64,000 nucleotides of DNA from Neoroseomonas terrae (GCF_018129025.1 NZ_JAAEDI010000002.1:124001-188000), one strand, 5' to 3'; positions 26,413-37,919 are shown, counted from the first letter of the stretch. Notes: generated by a model from the sequence alone, not told the origin. Program-made: numbers and translations.

Positions 26413-27420
26413 TCAGACCCCTTCCAGCACCACCTTGCCGATCATGGTGCCGCTTTCCACCAGCGCATGCGCCTCCCGCAGCCGCGCCGCGGTGGCGGGG
26501 CCGAGATTGCGCGTCATGGTGTGCCGGATGCGGCCATGATCCACCATCTCCGATACCGCGTTCAGCAGGTGGTGCTGCTCGACCATGTCGGGGGTGCCGA
26601 ACATCGGCCGCGTGAACATCAGTTCCCAGTGCAGGGAGACGGATTTGGGCATGAGCTGCCGCGCGTCGATCGGCGCCTGGGACTCGATCAGCACGATCGC
26701 ACCCTGCGGCCCCACCGACGCGACGATCTGGTCCCAGTTGCGCGCCGTGGTGTTGGTCGAGAACACATACCGCGGCCTTACCCCGATAGTCTGGAGCTGC
26801 GCCGCGATGTCCTCGCGATGGTCCACCACGTGATGGGCGCCGAGGTCGCGGCACCACTGCGCCGTCTCGGGCCGCGACGCGGTCGCGACCACCGTCAGCG
26901 CCGTGCGCTGGCGCGCGATCTGGATGACCATGGAACCGACGCCGCCGGCGCCGCCGATCACGAGCAGCGCCTGACCCTCCCCCACACCCTCGTGCAGGCC
27001 CAGCCGGTCGTGCAGCCCTTCCCAGGCCGTGATCGTCGTCAGCGGCATCGAAGCCGCCTCGGCGAAGCTCAACGTCTTCGGCTTGCGGCCGACGATCCGT
27101 TCGTCGACCAGTTGGAACTCGGCATTGCTGCCCGGGCGGTTCACGACGCCGGCGTAGAACACCTCATCGCCAGGCCGGAACAGGGTGCAGAGCGGCCCCA
27201 CCGCGCGCACCACCCCCGCGGCGTCGAAGCCCAGGATGCGCGGCGCGTCCTTGGGCTCCTCGCTGCGCCGACGCTTGGTATCGACCGGGTTCACCGACAT
27301 CGCCCGCACCTCGACCAGCATGTCGTGTCCCGCAGGTTCACCCGGTGCGGGGATGTCGAGGTCGAGCAACGCCTCCGGATGATCCACCGGATGGCACGCC
27401 GTGAAACCGATCGCCTTCAT
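26413..27420 (-). CDS. Zinc-type alcohol dehydrogenase-like / quinone oxidoreductase family protein
   Basis: Medium-chain dehydrogenase/reductase of 335 aa. The N-terminal GroES-like domain has VNPVDTKRR and ILGFDAAGVV; the Rossmann domain has VIGGAGGVGSMVIQIAR, the AxxGxxG-type NADPH loop of quinone oxidoreductases. The structural zinc cysteines are absent and the catalytic-zinc residues are not conserved, so it is probably zinc-free despite the usual database name for this subgroup. Likely reduces quinones or enones with NADPH as a detoxifying enzyme. It is 38 bases from the end of the metallopeptidase gene upstream, possibly cotranscribed. Confidence 0.87.
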   Translation of the reverse strand: MKAIGFTACHPVDHPEALLDLDIPAPGEPAGHDMLVEVRAMSVNPVDTKRRRSEEPKDAPRILGFDAAGVVRAVGPLCTLFRPGDEVFYAGVVNRPGSNAEFQLVDERIVGRKPKTLSFAEAASMPLTTITAWEGLHDRLGLHEGVGEGQALLVIGGAGGVGSMVIQIARQRTALTVVATASRPETAQWCRDLGAHHVVDHREDIAAQLQTIGVRPRYVFSTNTTARNWDQIVASVGPQGAIVLIESQAPIDARQLMPKSVSLHWELMFTRPMFGTPDMVEQHHLLNAVSEMVDHGRIRHTMTRNLGPATAARLREAHALVESGTMIGKVVLEGV

Positions 27421-27458
27421 CGCATCCTCCGCCTGGTTGCGGAGGATATAGGCCGAAT

Positions 27459-28196
27459 TCAGCCCACGCGCAGCAGCGCCGGCCCGTTGTCACGAAGCCA
27501 GTCCTGCGCGGCCTCCCGATCCGGTGCCAGCGTCTCGACATGCGCCCAGAAGCGCGGGGAGTGATTGAGTTCGCGCAGATGCGCGACCTCATGCGCCACG
27601 ACGTAGTCGAGCACCCAGTCGGGGGCCATCACCAGCCGCCAGGAGAAGGCCAGCGTGCCGTCCGGCGCGCAGGACCCCCAGCGGCTGCGCGTATCCTTCA
27701 GCCGGATGGCGCGGATCTTCACGCCGAGCGTTGCGGCGTGGCCGTCCGCCAGCACGGCAATGCGGCGCTTCGCCTCCGCGCGCAGGAAATCCTTCACGCG
27801 CCGCGCGAGGAATTCCAGTTGGCCCGTCACCGTGATTGTCGCGCCCTCCAGGAAGGCGCCGCCGCGCGCCGACGGGTCGTGGCAGATAACGTGCGGCCGG
27901 CCGCCCAACAGCACCTCCGCCCCCGGCGCCAGCGAGACGGCAGGGGCGAGGGCGGCCAGCCGCTGCATCACCCAGGCGGCATGCGTCGTCAGCAGCGCCA
28001 TGCCGGCGCGGCGTGCCTCGCGCATCGGCAGCGTGACGATGACCTCACCGGCGCGCGGATCGATGCGCAGGCTGACCCGGCGTGCGCGTGTCGAGCGGCA
28101 CCAGCGCACCGGGCAGCCCACGGGCGCAGCGAGCATGCCAGGACGCAACAGCACGGTTTCCGACTCGGTGGATTGCATGGGGCCAAGATGGCTCAT
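27459..28196 (-). CDS. YgjP/SprT-like zinc metallopeptidase (M48/DUF45 family)
   Basis: A 245-aa metal-dependent protein. The zinc-binding HEVAHLRELNHSPRFW shows HExxH plus a downstream His in the spacing of the YgjP (DUF45) family, and the preceding TRSRWGSCAPDGTLAFSWRLVMAP is the family signature. Physiological substrate unknown. Two ATGs (28196 and 28178) are possible and neither has a clear ribosome site; the longer is given. The gene is divergent from the EamA transporter across about 58 bases. Confidence 0.85.
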   Translation of the reverse strand: MSHLGPMQSTESETVLLRPGMLAAPVGCPVRWCRSTRARRVSLRIDPRAGEVIVTLPMREARRAGMALLTTHAAWVMQRLAALAPAVSLAPGAEVLLGGRPHVICHDPSARGGAFLEGATITVTGQLEFLARRVKDFLRAEAKRRIAVLADGHAATLGVKIRAIRLKDTRSRWGSCAPDGTLAFSWRLVMAPDWVLDYVVAHEVAHLRELNHSPRFWAHVETLAPDREAAQDWLRDNGPALLRVG

Positions 28197-28254
28197 CGGC
28201 GATGAAAGGTTCAACCGCTTGACAGGCGACGGCGACGCGCGACGCTCGTCATCC

Positions 28255-29148
28255 ATGCACGACGCGCTCCGCATGCTGCCGCCGCTATTCCTCCTGGGCA
28301 CGCTGTGGGGCGTGACGCCGGTGTTCGTGAAGCATCTGGGCAGCATCGGCTGGCCCCCGCTGATGATCGCGGTGTTCGGCGCGACGGGGAGTTCGGCGAT
28401 CCTGTTCACGCTCTGCCGGGTGCGCCGCATCGCCGTCCCGCTCGATGCGCGGCACCTTCGCTACTACGCGGTCAACGGCCTGTTCGGCATGGCACTCGCC
28501 AACCTGGTGGGCTTCACCAGCCTGCAGCACATTCCCGCAGGCTTCTTCGCGATGCTGGTACCGCTCTCGCCGATCATCACGGTACTCGGTGCCGCGCTGA
28601 TCGGTGCGGAGCGCGTGACGCCGCGGCGCGTGCTGGGCACGGCTCTCGGCCTGGCCGGCGTGATGGTGGCGATGAGCCCGGGCGCGGCGTTGCCCGACCG
28701 GTCGGTGCTGGGCTGGGCGATGCTCGCGGCGCTGACGCCAGTCTGCTACGCGATGTCGAATCTGTTCGCGGCGCGCCTTGCGCCGCAAGGTACCCCGCCG
28801 CCTGCGCTGGCAACGGGCACGCTTGCCGTCGGCGCGGTGCAGGTGGCGATCTTCGCTTTGCTGATCGGGCAGTTCCGCATGCCGCCGCCCGAAGGCCTGC
28901 CGATCTCCGCCCTGCAGGTCACGGTGATGGCGAGCGCCTTCCTGCTGTGGTTCCGCTCGATCGTGACCTACGGCAGCGTTGTCACGTCGCAGACCGGCTA
29001 CATCATCACCCTGACGGGCATGGCCTGGGGATGGCTGCTGTTCGGGGAGCGGCCGGGTCCGCTGACGATCCCGGCCGCGATGCTGATCTTTGCCGGGCTC
29101 GCGCTCGTCACGCTGCCCGGCCGGCGCGTCAACCGATCAGGTGCTTGA
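28255..29148 (+). CDS. EamA/DMT-family transporter
   Basis: A 297-aa drug/metabolite transporter with ten hydrophobic helices in two EamA repeats. The start at 28255 gives a short N-terminus before helix 1 (FLLGTLWGVTPVFVKHLG); the longer upstream open frame is antisense to the peptidase gene. Repeat features are AALIGAERVTPRRVLGTALGLAGV and LLFGERPGPLTIPAAMLIFAGLAL. Such proteins export amino acids or metabolites; the substrate is unknown. The 3' end overlaps the convergent cupin gene by 20 bases. Confidence 0.88.
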   Translation: MHDALRMLPPLFLLGTLWGVTPVFVKHLGSIGWPPLMIAVFGATGSSAILFTLCRVRRIAVPLDARHLRYYAVNGLFGMALANLVGFTSLQHIPAGFFAMLVPLSPIITVLGAALIGAERVTPRRVLGTALGLAGVMVAMSPGAALPDRSVLGWAMLAALTPVCYAMSNLFAARLAPQGTPPPALATGTLAVGAVQVAIFALLIGQFRMPPPEGLPISALQVTVMASAFLLWFRSIVTYGSVVTSQTGYIITLTGMAWGWLLFGERPGPLTIPAAMLIFAGLALVTLPGRRVNRSGA

Positions 29149-29443
29149 TCTCGGTCTCGACGAAGGAGAACGGCGTGTCCCCGTCATTGACTACGTTGTG
29201 CTCGATGCCGGCGAGCCGCGCATAGCCTACGCCGGTCCGGATCTCGGCGCGCATCGTCTTGCCCTCGGGCAGTTCGATCAGCATCGAGGCATCGTTCACC
29301 GGCACGACGACATAGGCCATGCCGTGCCGGTGCCAGCCGGTTTCGGACCCCGGTGGGAAGTCCCACCGGGTCACGCGGACGTTCTCGTCATCCACCTGCA
29401 CGGTGGGGATGGCGGGGGCGCGGCAGCGCAGGGGCTCGTTCAT
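29129..29443 (-). CDS. Cupin domain protein
   Basis: A single cupin barrel of 104 aa. Cupin motif 1 is recognisable as PPGSETGWHRHGMAYVVVPV with metal-binding histidines at residues 38 and 40; motif 2 is GVGYARLAGIEHNVVNDGDTP. The start codon overlaps the stop of the dihydrodipicolinate-synthase-like gene as ATGA. Small cupins of this type may be isomerases, dioxygenases or binding proteins; nothing identifies the substrate. Cotranscription suggests it serves the same pathway as the aldolase. Confidence 0.83.
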   Translation of the reverse strand: MNEPLRCRAPAIPTVQVDDENVRVTRWDFPPGSETGWHRHGMAYVVVPVNDASMLIELPEGKTMRAEIRTGVGYARLAGIEHNVVNDGDTPFSFVETEIKHLIG

Positions 29444-30381
29444 TCCGCCGCGGCTTTCGCCGGCGACAGCCCCGGCAGCGGGATGGCCCCGGCTGCGCTC
29501 CACGCGGCCCAGACCTTGTCGGCCTGTTCCTGCGTCAGCGGCAGGTGGGGCGGGCGGATCACGCGCCAGCCGGCATCGCCGGTGCTGCGCGCGATGATCT
29601 CGCGTAGCCCCGAGATCAGCGGCACCGAGGTCGCGGCCCGGCGCGTCGCCGTCAGCACGGCCTGCGCCGCGTCGGCTTCCGACCCCGTGCGCTTCGCATA
29701 GACGATGCCGCCCCAATGGCTGTTCGCATTCGACGCCGCCGTGATGCAGCCCGCGCCGCCCTCCGCCAGGATCTGCTGCAGGAATTCGTCGCTGCCGGAA
29801 TAGACCTCGAAGCCCTCGGCGGCGAAGGCCTTCACCATCGCCTGCATGTTGGCGTAGTCGCCCGAGGAATCCTTCACGCCCTTGATCGTGCCCGGGAAGG
29901 CCTTGATCAGCCGGCCGAGCAGGTCGAGCGTGAACGGCACCGCCGATTGCTGCGGGAAGTTGTACAGGTAGATCTTCACCCCGCCGCCGACGCGGTTCAC
30001 CACTTCCGAGAAGTAGGCGAACAGCCCGTCATCCGACGGCGCCTTGTAGTAGAAGGGCGGCAGCATCAACACGCCGGGGCAGCCGGCGTCGCGCGCATGC
30101 TTCGTCAGTTCGACGGAATCGGTCAGCGACGCGCAGCCCGTGCCGGGCATCATCTTCGCCGCCGGGATGCCGCGCGCGATCAAGCCTTCCAGGATCGCCT
30201 TGCGCTCGTGCAGGCCGAAGGAATTGGCCTCGCCCGTCGTGCCGAGGACGCCCAGCCCGTTGCAGCCGGTCGCCAGCAGCCACTTCGCATGCGCCGCCAT
30301 GCGGTCGAGGTCCGGCGTCAGGTCCGGGCCCATCGCCGTCAGCACCGCGGCATTCACGCCGCCATAGATAGCGTCCTTCAT
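29440..30381 (-). CDS. Dihydrodipicolinate synthase family protein (DapA/NAL-type lyase)
   Basis: Class I aldolase of the DHDPS/N-acetylneuraminate lyase family, 313 aa. The pyruvate-binding Schiff-base lysine is in [11 protein letters not shown], the catalytic tyrosine in YLYNFPQQS and the carboxylate-binding GTTGE near residue 47. The true dapA is usually elsewhere, and the pairing with a cupin in one operon suggests a catabolic lyase or hydratase for a 2-oxo acid. Both ends overlap neighbours by ATGA. Substrate unknown. Confidence 0.87.
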   Translation of the reverse strand: MKDAIYGGVNAAVLTAMGPDLTPDLDRMAAHAKWLLATGCNGLGVLGTTGEANSFGLHERKAILEGLIARGIPAAKMMPGTGCASLTDSVELTKHARDAGCPGVLMLPPFYYKAPSDDGLFAYFSEVVNRVGGGVKIYLYNFPQQSAVPFTLDLLGRLIKAFPGTIKGVKDSSGDYANMQAMVKAFAAEGFEVYSGSDEFLQQILAEGGAGCITAASNANSHWGGIVYAKRTGSEADAAQAVLTATRRAATSVPLISGLREIIARSTGDAGWRVIRPPHLPLTQEQADKVWAAWSAAGAIPLPGLSPAKAAAE

Positions 30382-30857
30382 CCGGCTCTCCTCCGGTTCC
30401 GCGCCCCCGGCGGCCAGCGACCGGGCCAGGTGACGACGTGGTCTTCGAAATCCTCGGCCTCGCGCTCCGGTACCGTCAGGCCCCGCACCGAGACGCCGGC
30501 TTCATGCACCGTTTCCGCGCGGCCGGAAACCAGCGGATGCCACCACGGCAGATCCTTGCCCTCGGCCACCAGGCGATAGGCACAGGTCGGCGGCAGCCAG
30601 TCGATCGCGGCGACGCGTTTTGGCGTGAGCTTGACGCAATCCGGCACGCGCGCCTTGCGGTTCGCGTAGTCCTTGCACTGGCACGTATCGCCATCGAGCA
30701 GCCGGCACGCGACGTTGGTGTAGGCGAGCCGATCCGTATCCTCGTCCCGCAGCTTGTGCAGGCAGCAGCGGCCGCAGCCGTCGCACAGGCTCTCCCACTC
30801 CGCCCGCGACATCGCGCTGAGCGGCTTTTCACGCCAGAAGGGAGGGGTCGGGGACAC
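30378..30857 (-). CDS. YcgN family cysteine cluster protein (UPF0260)
   Basis: A 159-aa protein with the characteristic cysteine pattern [16 protein letters not shown], then [15 protein letters not shown] and VPDCVKL, giving CxxCxxCC plus further cysteines: a probable metal or Fe-S site. The protein starts with GTG at 30857; no better start exists in the frame that keeps the WREKPLSAM segment typical of the family. Function is uncharacterised, though the gene is widely conserved in proteobacteria. Its stop overlaps the aldolase start (ATGA), an unusual partnership. Confidence 0.88.
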   Translation of the reverse strand: MSPTPPFWREKPLSAMSRAEWESLCDGCGRCCLHKLRDEDTDRLAYTNVACRLLDGDTCQCKDYANRKARVPDCVKLTPKRVAAIDWLPPTCAYRLVAEGKDLPWWHPLVSGRAETVHEAGVSVRGLTVPEREAEDFEDHVVTWPGRWPPGARNRRRAG

Positions 30858-30987
30858 GACAGCAGCATAGACCAGACGCGCCGCTGTGGGGAGATTGGAG
30901 GGCGGCGTTGGGCGTCCCAGTGGGCGTTGCCCTCAGCAAACGTCGATAAGGCCGGCCCGGTTACCCTCAGACGTCCGCCACCGGAGA

Positions 30988-31062
30988 TCGGAGGGGCTCT
31001 GCCCCTCCGAACCACCCCGCCAGGGGGTGGACCCCTGGACCGCAATCCGTTGGCGCCGGGCA
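30988..31062 (+). repeat. Two-hairpin dispersed element, copy A
   Basis: Stem 1 is TCGGAGGGGC-TCT-GCCCCTCCGA (ten perfect pairs). A linker AACCACCCCG follows, then stem 2 CCAGGGG-GTGGA-CCCCTGG, then a tail CCGCAATC and TTGGCGCCGGGC. Copy B at 35348-35424 shares everything except the stem 2 arms, which differ yet still pair. The surrounding space 30858-31166 otherwise holds no gene that I can see. Confidence 0.75.
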
Positions 31063-31166
31063 TGGCGGGCTTGTTGACCCGCCAGGCGCGTTTCTTCAAT
31101 GGCGTATCAGGCAGGTCACCAGCAGGACCTCTCGGCCCCAGGCCGGGTGACGCCTCTTCAACGCGC

Positions 31167-32009
31167 TTACCTAGTCCCGCTCGGCGGCATCGGCAGGTTC
31201 TCCGACTGCACCCGCGGCGTCGCGGTATTGCCCGGCGCGGGCGTGATTACTTCCCGCGGCAGGGCTGCCCCCTGCGGGGCCGCCCCCTGCGGAGCCGCTG
31301 CCTGCATCGGCGCGCCACCCGCTGCCGGTGCTTCCGACAGCCGCATCAGCGCCGCTCGCAGCGGGTCGCTGCCAGGGTTGTGCGCCGCCATTTCCACCAC
31401 GACCTGCCGTGCCGTGGCATCGCGGCCGAAATAGGCACGGTTCCATTCGGTGCGGGGATCCAGATACGCGCCGTCCAGCGAGACCCCCGCGAACAGCCCG
31501 CGTGCCCGGGCGATGGTCACGATGTCCCCGCCGACTGCCGTGGTCGTGGAACCCGAGATGCCGCGCCCGAGCGTGCCGAGCGCGACCCCCGCATCCGCAC
31601 CGAACTTGAAGTTGTGGTTCAGTACCGCGTCGAGTGCCTTCTCATTCATGATCAGCATCAGGACCTGCGCGTCCTGCACGCCGATCTGGAAGCCGATCGA
31701 CCCGCCGCCCATGGTGAAGAAGGACGGCGAGGACCAGGACCCGTTGCCGTCGCGTGCCACCAGCACGCAGTCGCCGCCTTGGCCGCCGATGATGAAGCCG
31801 GCGCGGAAGACGCGCGGGCAGATCATGGCGGCCCTCGAGCGGCCGAGCATCGACCGCGCATCGGCGGACATGTCGCCGATATCGAGGATTTCCTGCAGCG
31901 AAAGGGTGGCGCGATCGACCAGCGACTGCTGTTCGGCCTGCGCGCGCGCGTCCCGTCCACTGGCCATGAGGCTCAGCGCCGTGACGGCGATGATCGCAAG
32001 ACAGCGCAT
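31167..32009 (-). CDS. SYLF/Ysc84-domain lipid-binding protein, exported
   Basis: A 280-aa protein with a signal peptide (MRCLAIIAVTALSLMASG, cleavage near ARAQA) followed by a SYLF (Ysc84/YwaF-like) domain, recognised by MICPRVFRAGFIIGGQGGDC, SSPSFFTMGGGSIGFQIGVQ and DAGVALGTLG. The eukaryotic domain binds phosphoinositides; the bacterial homologues are periplasmic or membrane-associated with unknown role. The C-terminal 60 residues are low-complexity, Ala/Pro/Gln/Gly-rich, and include a short AAPQG repeat (nucleotides about 31265-31300). Probably monocistronic. Confidence 0.85.
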   Translation of the reverse strand: MRCLAIIAVTALSLMASGRDARAQAEQQSLVDRATLSLQEILDIGDMSADARSMLGRSRAAMICPRVFRAGFIIGGQGGDCVLVARDGNGSWSSPSFFTMGGGSIGFQIGVQDAQVLMLIMNEKALDAVLNHNFKFGADAGVALGTLGRGISGSTTTAVGGDIVTIARARGLFAGVSLDGAYLDPRTEWNRAYFGRDATARQVVVEMAAHNPGSDPLRAALMRLSEAPAAGGAPMQAAAPQGAAPQGAALPREVITPAPGNTATPRVQSENLPMPPSGTR

Positions 32010-32104
32010 GAAGCAGACCCCCCAAGTCCTTGATGCGACGCTGTTCTAACGCGCCTTTGGGGGCAAGACAAAGGTTTCGCGATGTCGCAGGCGTGATGGC
32101 GCCG

Positions 32105-32743
32105 CTAGCTGCCCTGCGCAGGCGGCGTCCAGGGTTCCTCGTTGACCGCGGCGACGCGCCATGCCGGGCCGTGCTTCTCGATCCGGGTGAGCGACAGGTT
32201 CTTGATGCTGAAGACAAATGCCTGGTCCGGCGTCAGCCCCATGGCGTGGGCCAGCGCAGCGCGGATCGACCCGCCATGGGCGACGATCACCACATCCTGC
32301 CCTTCGAGCAACGTCGCCATGCGCTCCATCACGGCGGCGACGCGCGCCTGCACCTCGCGGAATGATTCGCCGCCGGGGGGGTGTTCCTCCCCGCCATGCG
32401 GCCAGAACGGATGCGCCGGGTGGGTCAGCAGGGCGGGCAATGCCTCATGCGGAATGCCTTGCCAGTCGCCGAGATGCTGCTCGACCAGGTCGGGCTCCGC
32501 CTCCAGTTCCGCTTCCGGGTAGCCGGCTGCGAAGATCGCCGCGGCGGTGAAGCGGGTGCGGGAAAGCGTTGTGACGAACCACCGTGCCGGCTGCGGCAGG
32601 CGATGCGCGAGCCAGCGATACGACGCTGCCTCCTGCTGCAGCGCGAGGTCGCACAGCGCGACGTCCATCGAACCGTAGAGCACGGCGCGGGCGGAGGGCT
32701 CCACCAGCGCATGGCGGACGAGGAAGAAGCGTGTCGGGGTCAC
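32105..32743 (-). CDS. Histidine phosphatase family protein
   Basis: A 212-aa phosphoglycerate-mutase-like phosphatase. The catalytic N-terminal motif is LVRHALVEPS, with an RHA in place of the common RHG, and the second histidine is in VIVAHGGSIRAAL. The acid residue is probably in GGEEHPPGGESF. Members dephosphorylate sugar phosphates, alpha-ribazole phosphate (CobC) and others; there are no cobalamin genes nearby, so no specific role is given. ATG start at the usual distance before the first beta strand. Confidence 0.86.
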   Translation of the reverse strand: MTPTRFFLVRHALVEPSARAVLYGSMDVALCDLALQQEAASYRWLAHRLPQPARWFVTTLSRTRFTAAAIFAAGYPEAELEAEPDLVEQHLGDWQGIPHEALPALLTHPAHPFWPHGGEEHPPGGESFREVQARVAAVMERMATLLEGQDVVIVAHGGSIRAALAHAMGLTPDQAFVFSIKNLSLTRIEKHGPAWRVAAVNEEPWTPPAQGS

Positions 32744-32911
32744 GCGGCGTGGTCTAGCCCAGCGGCGCGGGGCTGGGGAGGGTGCCGGAGGGAAGGTGCG
32801 CCGGAATTTCCCTCGCTCGCGCGGTACGCCCGCGGGGAGGGCGCCTCCCTGCCGGCTTTGTCGCCTTGCGTCCGGCGGATGACTTTCACCTGCCTTGGCG
32901 GGTGGAATTCA
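32744..32911. other. Non-coding space between phosphatase gene and tRNA
   Basis: GC-rich and without a convincing gene. It contains a small stem GGGAGG-GCG-CCTCCC near 32835-32849, about 60 bases downstream of the tRNA 3' end on the minus strand, which may terminate it. Confidence 0.4.
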
Positions 32912-32984
32912 TGGGCCCGGCAGGACTCGAACCTGCAACCAAACCGTTATGAGCGGTCCGCTCTGACCATTGAGCTACAGGCCC
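32912..32984 (-). tRNA. tRNA with CAT anticodon, probably tRNA-Ile2 (lysidine type)
   Basis: A 73-nt cloverleaf. Acceptor GGGCCTG pairs with CGGGCCC (one G-U), discriminator A. The D arm is GCTC...GAGC, the anticodon stem ACCG/CGGT closes the loop CTCATAA (anticodon CAT), and the T arm is GCAGG-TTCGAGT-CCTGC. CAT serves initiator Met, elongator Met or Ile. The Ile2 reading is favoured by the GGGCC acceptor and the CTCATAA loop; initiator features are absent. CCA is not encoded. Confidence 0.85.
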
Positions 32985-33241
32985 ACGATGCCCCCTGATT
33001 GCCCGCAGCGGCGTGGGAAATCAAACCCCTGTCGCAAGCATGGCGGTCGCGCCGGCACGGCCCGATGATCGCGCTGCGTGTCGCGAAGCCGAAAGGCCGT
33101 CGATGAACCGATTGCCAAACCGCGGACGATGGCTGGCGGCAAGACCTGCGCGAGCACGCATCCCTCGGCAGGCTGCACAGCTTCAGCCGGAATGCACCGG
33201 TCATCCCGAGGGAGGGTGGTCGGCGCGGGACGGGATTGACC
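32985..33241. other. Non-coding space upstream of the tRNA
   Basis: About 250 bases with short open frames but no ribosome sites, recognisable motifs or strong hairpins. The tRNA promoter should lie in its left part; none could be assigned confidently. Confidence 0.4.
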
Positions 33242-34492
33242 TCAGCCGGACAGGAAGTCGAAGGCCGCCAGGGCGTGAACGCGCGCGACCGCCTCGAGCT
33301 CGGCGACGTCGGCCCACTCGTCGGCGCCGCCCATGTTGTGCGGCGTCGGTCCGTAGACGACGGTCGGCAACCCGGCCATGCGGAACCACCGTGCATCCGA
33401 CCCGCCCACCCGCATGTTCACCGCGACCTCCGCGCCGAGCACTTCCTCGGCCGCCGCGTGGGTGACGCGGACGATGGCGGCGGCGGGGTCGGTGTGGTTC
33501 GGCTCGAAGCGGCGCAGCACCCGCCAGGCGATACCGGGCAGCTCGTCCAGGCCGCGGGCGAGCGCCGCCTCGGCATCCGCGCAGGTGATGCCGACCGGCA
33601 GGCGGATGTCGCAGGCCGCCTGGGCCGAGGCCGGGACTAGGTTCGGCGCCGTGCCGCCCACCACCTGCCCGACATTCACCGTGACGTTGCCGAGGACGTA
33701 GGCTTCCCCCACGCCGGCGAGCGGTTCGCTGACCGGCTTCGCCGCCGCGATCGCCGCGGTGACCCCGGCTGGCGCGTCCACCGGCAGGTCGCGCAGGCGC
33801 ACCACGGCGTCGAGCGCCACGCGCAGCCGGTCCACCGCATTCTCGCCCAGATGGACATGCGCGCCATGGGCGGCGGTGCCGACGGCCTCGACTTCGATCC
33901 AGAGGAAGCCCTTCTCCCCGAAGCGCAGCACGCGGGGGCTGCCGGCGTCGCCGATGATCACCGCCCCGGCAGCCGCGAGCCCAGGCACGTTGTCGAGCAG
34001 CCATTTGGTGCCGAGCGGGCCCATGCTTTCCTCGTCGCCGGCCAGTGTCAGCACGACCTCCCCCCGCCAGGCGTGGCGATGCCGCGCCAGCAGGGCGAAG
34101 GCGAGGATCGAGGCCGCGATGCCGCCTTTCATGTCCGCCGCGCCGCGGCCGTAGAGGCGGCCGTCGCGCACCTCCCCGTGCAGCGGGTCCACCGTCCAGG
34201 GCAGCGCCTCATTCACCGGGTAGGTGTCGAGGTGGCCGTTGAAGGCCAGCAGCCGTCCCGGTTCGGCGCCGGCGATGCGGGCGACCAGGTTCGTTACCTC
34301 GGCCGAGGTGGCGTGCAGCGTGACCTCGGCTTCCGGGGCGAGTTCCTGAACGAGGGCGGCCGCTTCCTCGGCGCATGCCCTCACGTCGCCGGGCGGATTG
34401 GCTGAGGGGACGGCCATCAGGCGGCGGGCGATGGCCACCACCTCCGGCGCGCGGGCGGCGGCTTCGGTGGCGAAGTCGTTGCGTTCGGTCAT
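33242..34492 (-). CDS. M20 family metallopeptidase (ArgE/DapE-like deacylase)
   Basis: A 416-aa zinc-dependent amidohydrolase. Metal ligands are seen in [10 protein letters not shown] (His, Asp), [10 protein letters not shown] (bridging Asp), GDEESMG (general base Glu and ligand Glu) and the C-terminal [12 protein letters not shown]. The lid domain carries [25 protein letters not shown]. Members remove acyl groups from acyl-amino acids (acetylornithine, succinyl-diaminopimelate) or cleave dipeptides. No arg or dap genes are nearby. The start at 34492 (MTERNDF) excludes an unlikely leader. It is divergent from ppa. Confidence 0.88.
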   Translation of the reverse strand: MTERNDFATEAAARAPEVVAIARRLMAVPSANPPGDVRACAEEAAALVQELAPEAEVTLHATSAEVTNLVARIAGAEPGRLLAFNGHLDTYPVNEALPWTVDPLHGEVRDGRLYGRGAADMKGGIAASILAFALLARHRHAWRGEVVLTLAGDEESMGPLGTKWLLDNVPGLAAAGAVIIGDAGSPRVLRFGEKGFLWIEVEAVGTAAHGAHVHLGENAVDRLRVALDAVVRLRDLPVDAPAGVTAAIAAAKPVSEPLAGVGEAYVLGNVTVNVGQVVGGTAPNLVPASAQAACDIRLPVGITCADAEAALARGLDELPGIAWRVLRRFEPNHTDPAAAIVRVTHAAAEEVLGAEVAVNMRVGGSDARWFRMAGLPTVVYGPTPHNMGGADEWADVAELEAVARVHALAAFDFLSG

Positions 34493-34604
34493 GAATCCAG
34501 CCTCGCCGCCACCGCCCTGTCGTGCAAGGTCATGTTGCACTGCGATTGGCCGCGCCGCCCGGGTCTGCTACCAGCCCGCCGCGACTGTCCCGGAGAATCA
34601 TTCC

Positions 34605-35132
34605 ATGCGTATCGACGCCATTTCGATCGGAAAGAACCCCCCTGACGACGTCAACGTCATCATCGAGGTGCCGGTCGGCGGCGAACCCATCAAGTACGAG
34701 ATGGACAAGGAGGCCGGGACGTTGTTCGTCGACCGCTTCCTCTACACGCCGATGCGCTATCCGGGGAATTACGGCTTCGTCCCGCATACGCTGTCCGAGG
34801 ACGGCGACCCGATCGACGTGCTGGTGGCCAACACCCGCCCGATCATTCCCGGCGCGGTCATCAACGTCCGGCCCGTGGGCGTGCTGCGCATGGAGGATGA
34901 CGGCGGTGGGGACGAGAAGATCATCGCCGTGCCGTCCCCGAAGCTGACGCAGCGCTATGCCCATGTGGAGACGCATACCGACCTGCCGCGCATCACGCTC
35001 GAGCAGATCCAGCACTTCTTCGAGCACTACAAGGACCTGGAACCCGGCAAGTGGGTGAAGGTGCTGGGCTGGGGCGGCGCGGAGGAGGCGAAGCGGCTGA
35101 TCGTGGAAGCGATCGAACGCGCGAAGAAGTAG
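34605..35132 (+). CDS. ppa: Inorganic pyrophosphatase (soluble family I)
   Basis: A 175-aa cytoplasmic PPase that hydrolyses PPi to two phosphates with Mg2+. The start [20 protein letters not shown] is placed at an ATG preceded by GGAG ten bases upstream. The core signature [22 protein letters not shown] contains the Asp cluster, followed by [16 protein letters not shown]. It is followed, after a 660-base spacer, by the membrane H+-translocating PPase, so the cell carries two independent ways to remove PPi. Confidence 0.95.
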   Translation: MRIDAISIGKNPPDDVNVIIEVPVGGEPIKYEMDKEAGTLFVDRFLYTPMRYPGNYGFVPHTLSEDGDPIDVLVANTRPIIPGAVINVRPVGVLRMEDDGGGDEKIIAVPSPKLTQRYAHVETHTDLPRITLEQIQHFFEHYKDLEPGKWVKVLGWGGAEEAKRLIVEAIERAKK

Positions 35133-35347
35133 GTGGCGGTCGTGACACACCCTACGGTTGTGGTCGCTTTAAGTTTTTAGGCTTTTATCCCCTTATTTTG
35201 CGGCGGGTCGCCGCCGCTACCGTCGCGAGGGGCGGCGCCGCCCTCCGGGTCGGCTCGCCGGCACCAGGAACCGCAACTTTCGGCGCCAGGATGGGGGTGG
35301 TCCGTCGGTGAGGAAGGCGCGCGCGGGTCTGCACGTCGGCGGTTGTA
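35133..35347. other. Non-coding space after ppa
   Basis: The first part holds an AT-rich patch (about 35165-35205, TTTAAGTTTTTAGGCTTTTA) that is unusual for this DNA, then GC-rich sequence with no convincing gene. It runs into the two-hairpin element that follows. Confidence 0.4.
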
Positions 35348-35424
35348 TCGGAGGGGCGCCGCCCCTCCGAACCACCCCGCCAGGATGCTGGGCATCCTGG
35401 ACCGCAATCTTTTGGCGCCGGGCC
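35348..35424 (+). repeat. Two-hairpin dispersed element, copy B
   Basis: Stem 1 TCGGAGGGGC-GCC-GCCCCTCCGA is identical to copy A outside the loop. The linker AACCACCCCG is identical. Stem 2 is CCAGGATG-CTGGG-CATCCTGG, with arms that changed on both sides relative to copy A. The tail ACCGCAATC and TTGGCGCCGGGC matches copy A. Confidence 0.75.
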
Positions 35425-35795
35425 AAGGGTCAGCCCTCTGCGGGAGGTGCGGCTACCGTAGAACGGGGCAGTAGAAGATTGGGGTTTGCGCAGGCCATTC
35501 GGCTTTGGATTGCCTAAGCCGTTTCAAGGTGACGCCGGGACGCTTGGCACCTGATACGGGCCGAAGGAGCGAGGGGGCTTGCCGAGGCGGGAGGCACGCT
35601 ACCCGTGGCGCCTTTGCCTTCGGGCCCTATTCTGGCTCTTGATAATTTTCCTATAGCGCGGTGAGACGGCGGTGCGCCAGCATAATCGCGCGCCGTTGCG
35701 CCGTCTCCCATTCCCCCTCTAGCCTTCGTTCCGGCCTGCATAAGACGGGCCCGGAGCGGCTGCCGGCCGCGCAATGACCAGGGGGAGTCCGCAAT
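35425..35795. other. Non-coding leader of hppA
   Basis: No gene recognised. An AT-rich segment around 35639-35656 (TTGATAATTTTCCTATAG) could be part of the hppA promoter but the -35/-10 spacing does not fit. A GGGGGAG site eight bases before the TTG start of hppA closes the region. Confidence 0.4.

Positions 35796-37919
<2,124 letters not shown>

Noticed and set aside
31265-31300. Short direct repeat in DNA
   Set aside because: It is inside the SYLF gene and encodes the AAPQG repeat of the low-complexity tail, so it is coding and not a mobile or CRISPR repeat.
32912-32984. Initiator or elongator methionine tRNA
   Set aside because: The anticodon is CAT, but the acceptor GGGCC and loop CTCATAA resemble tRNA-Ile2 and the three G-C pairs typical of the initiator anticodon stem are missing. 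A tRNA classifier looking for tilS identity elements would settle it.
35639-35656. Sigma70 promoter upstream of hppA
   Set aside because: AT-rich TTGATA and TATAGC look-alikes are present but only about seven bases apart, so they cannot form a -35/-10 pair.
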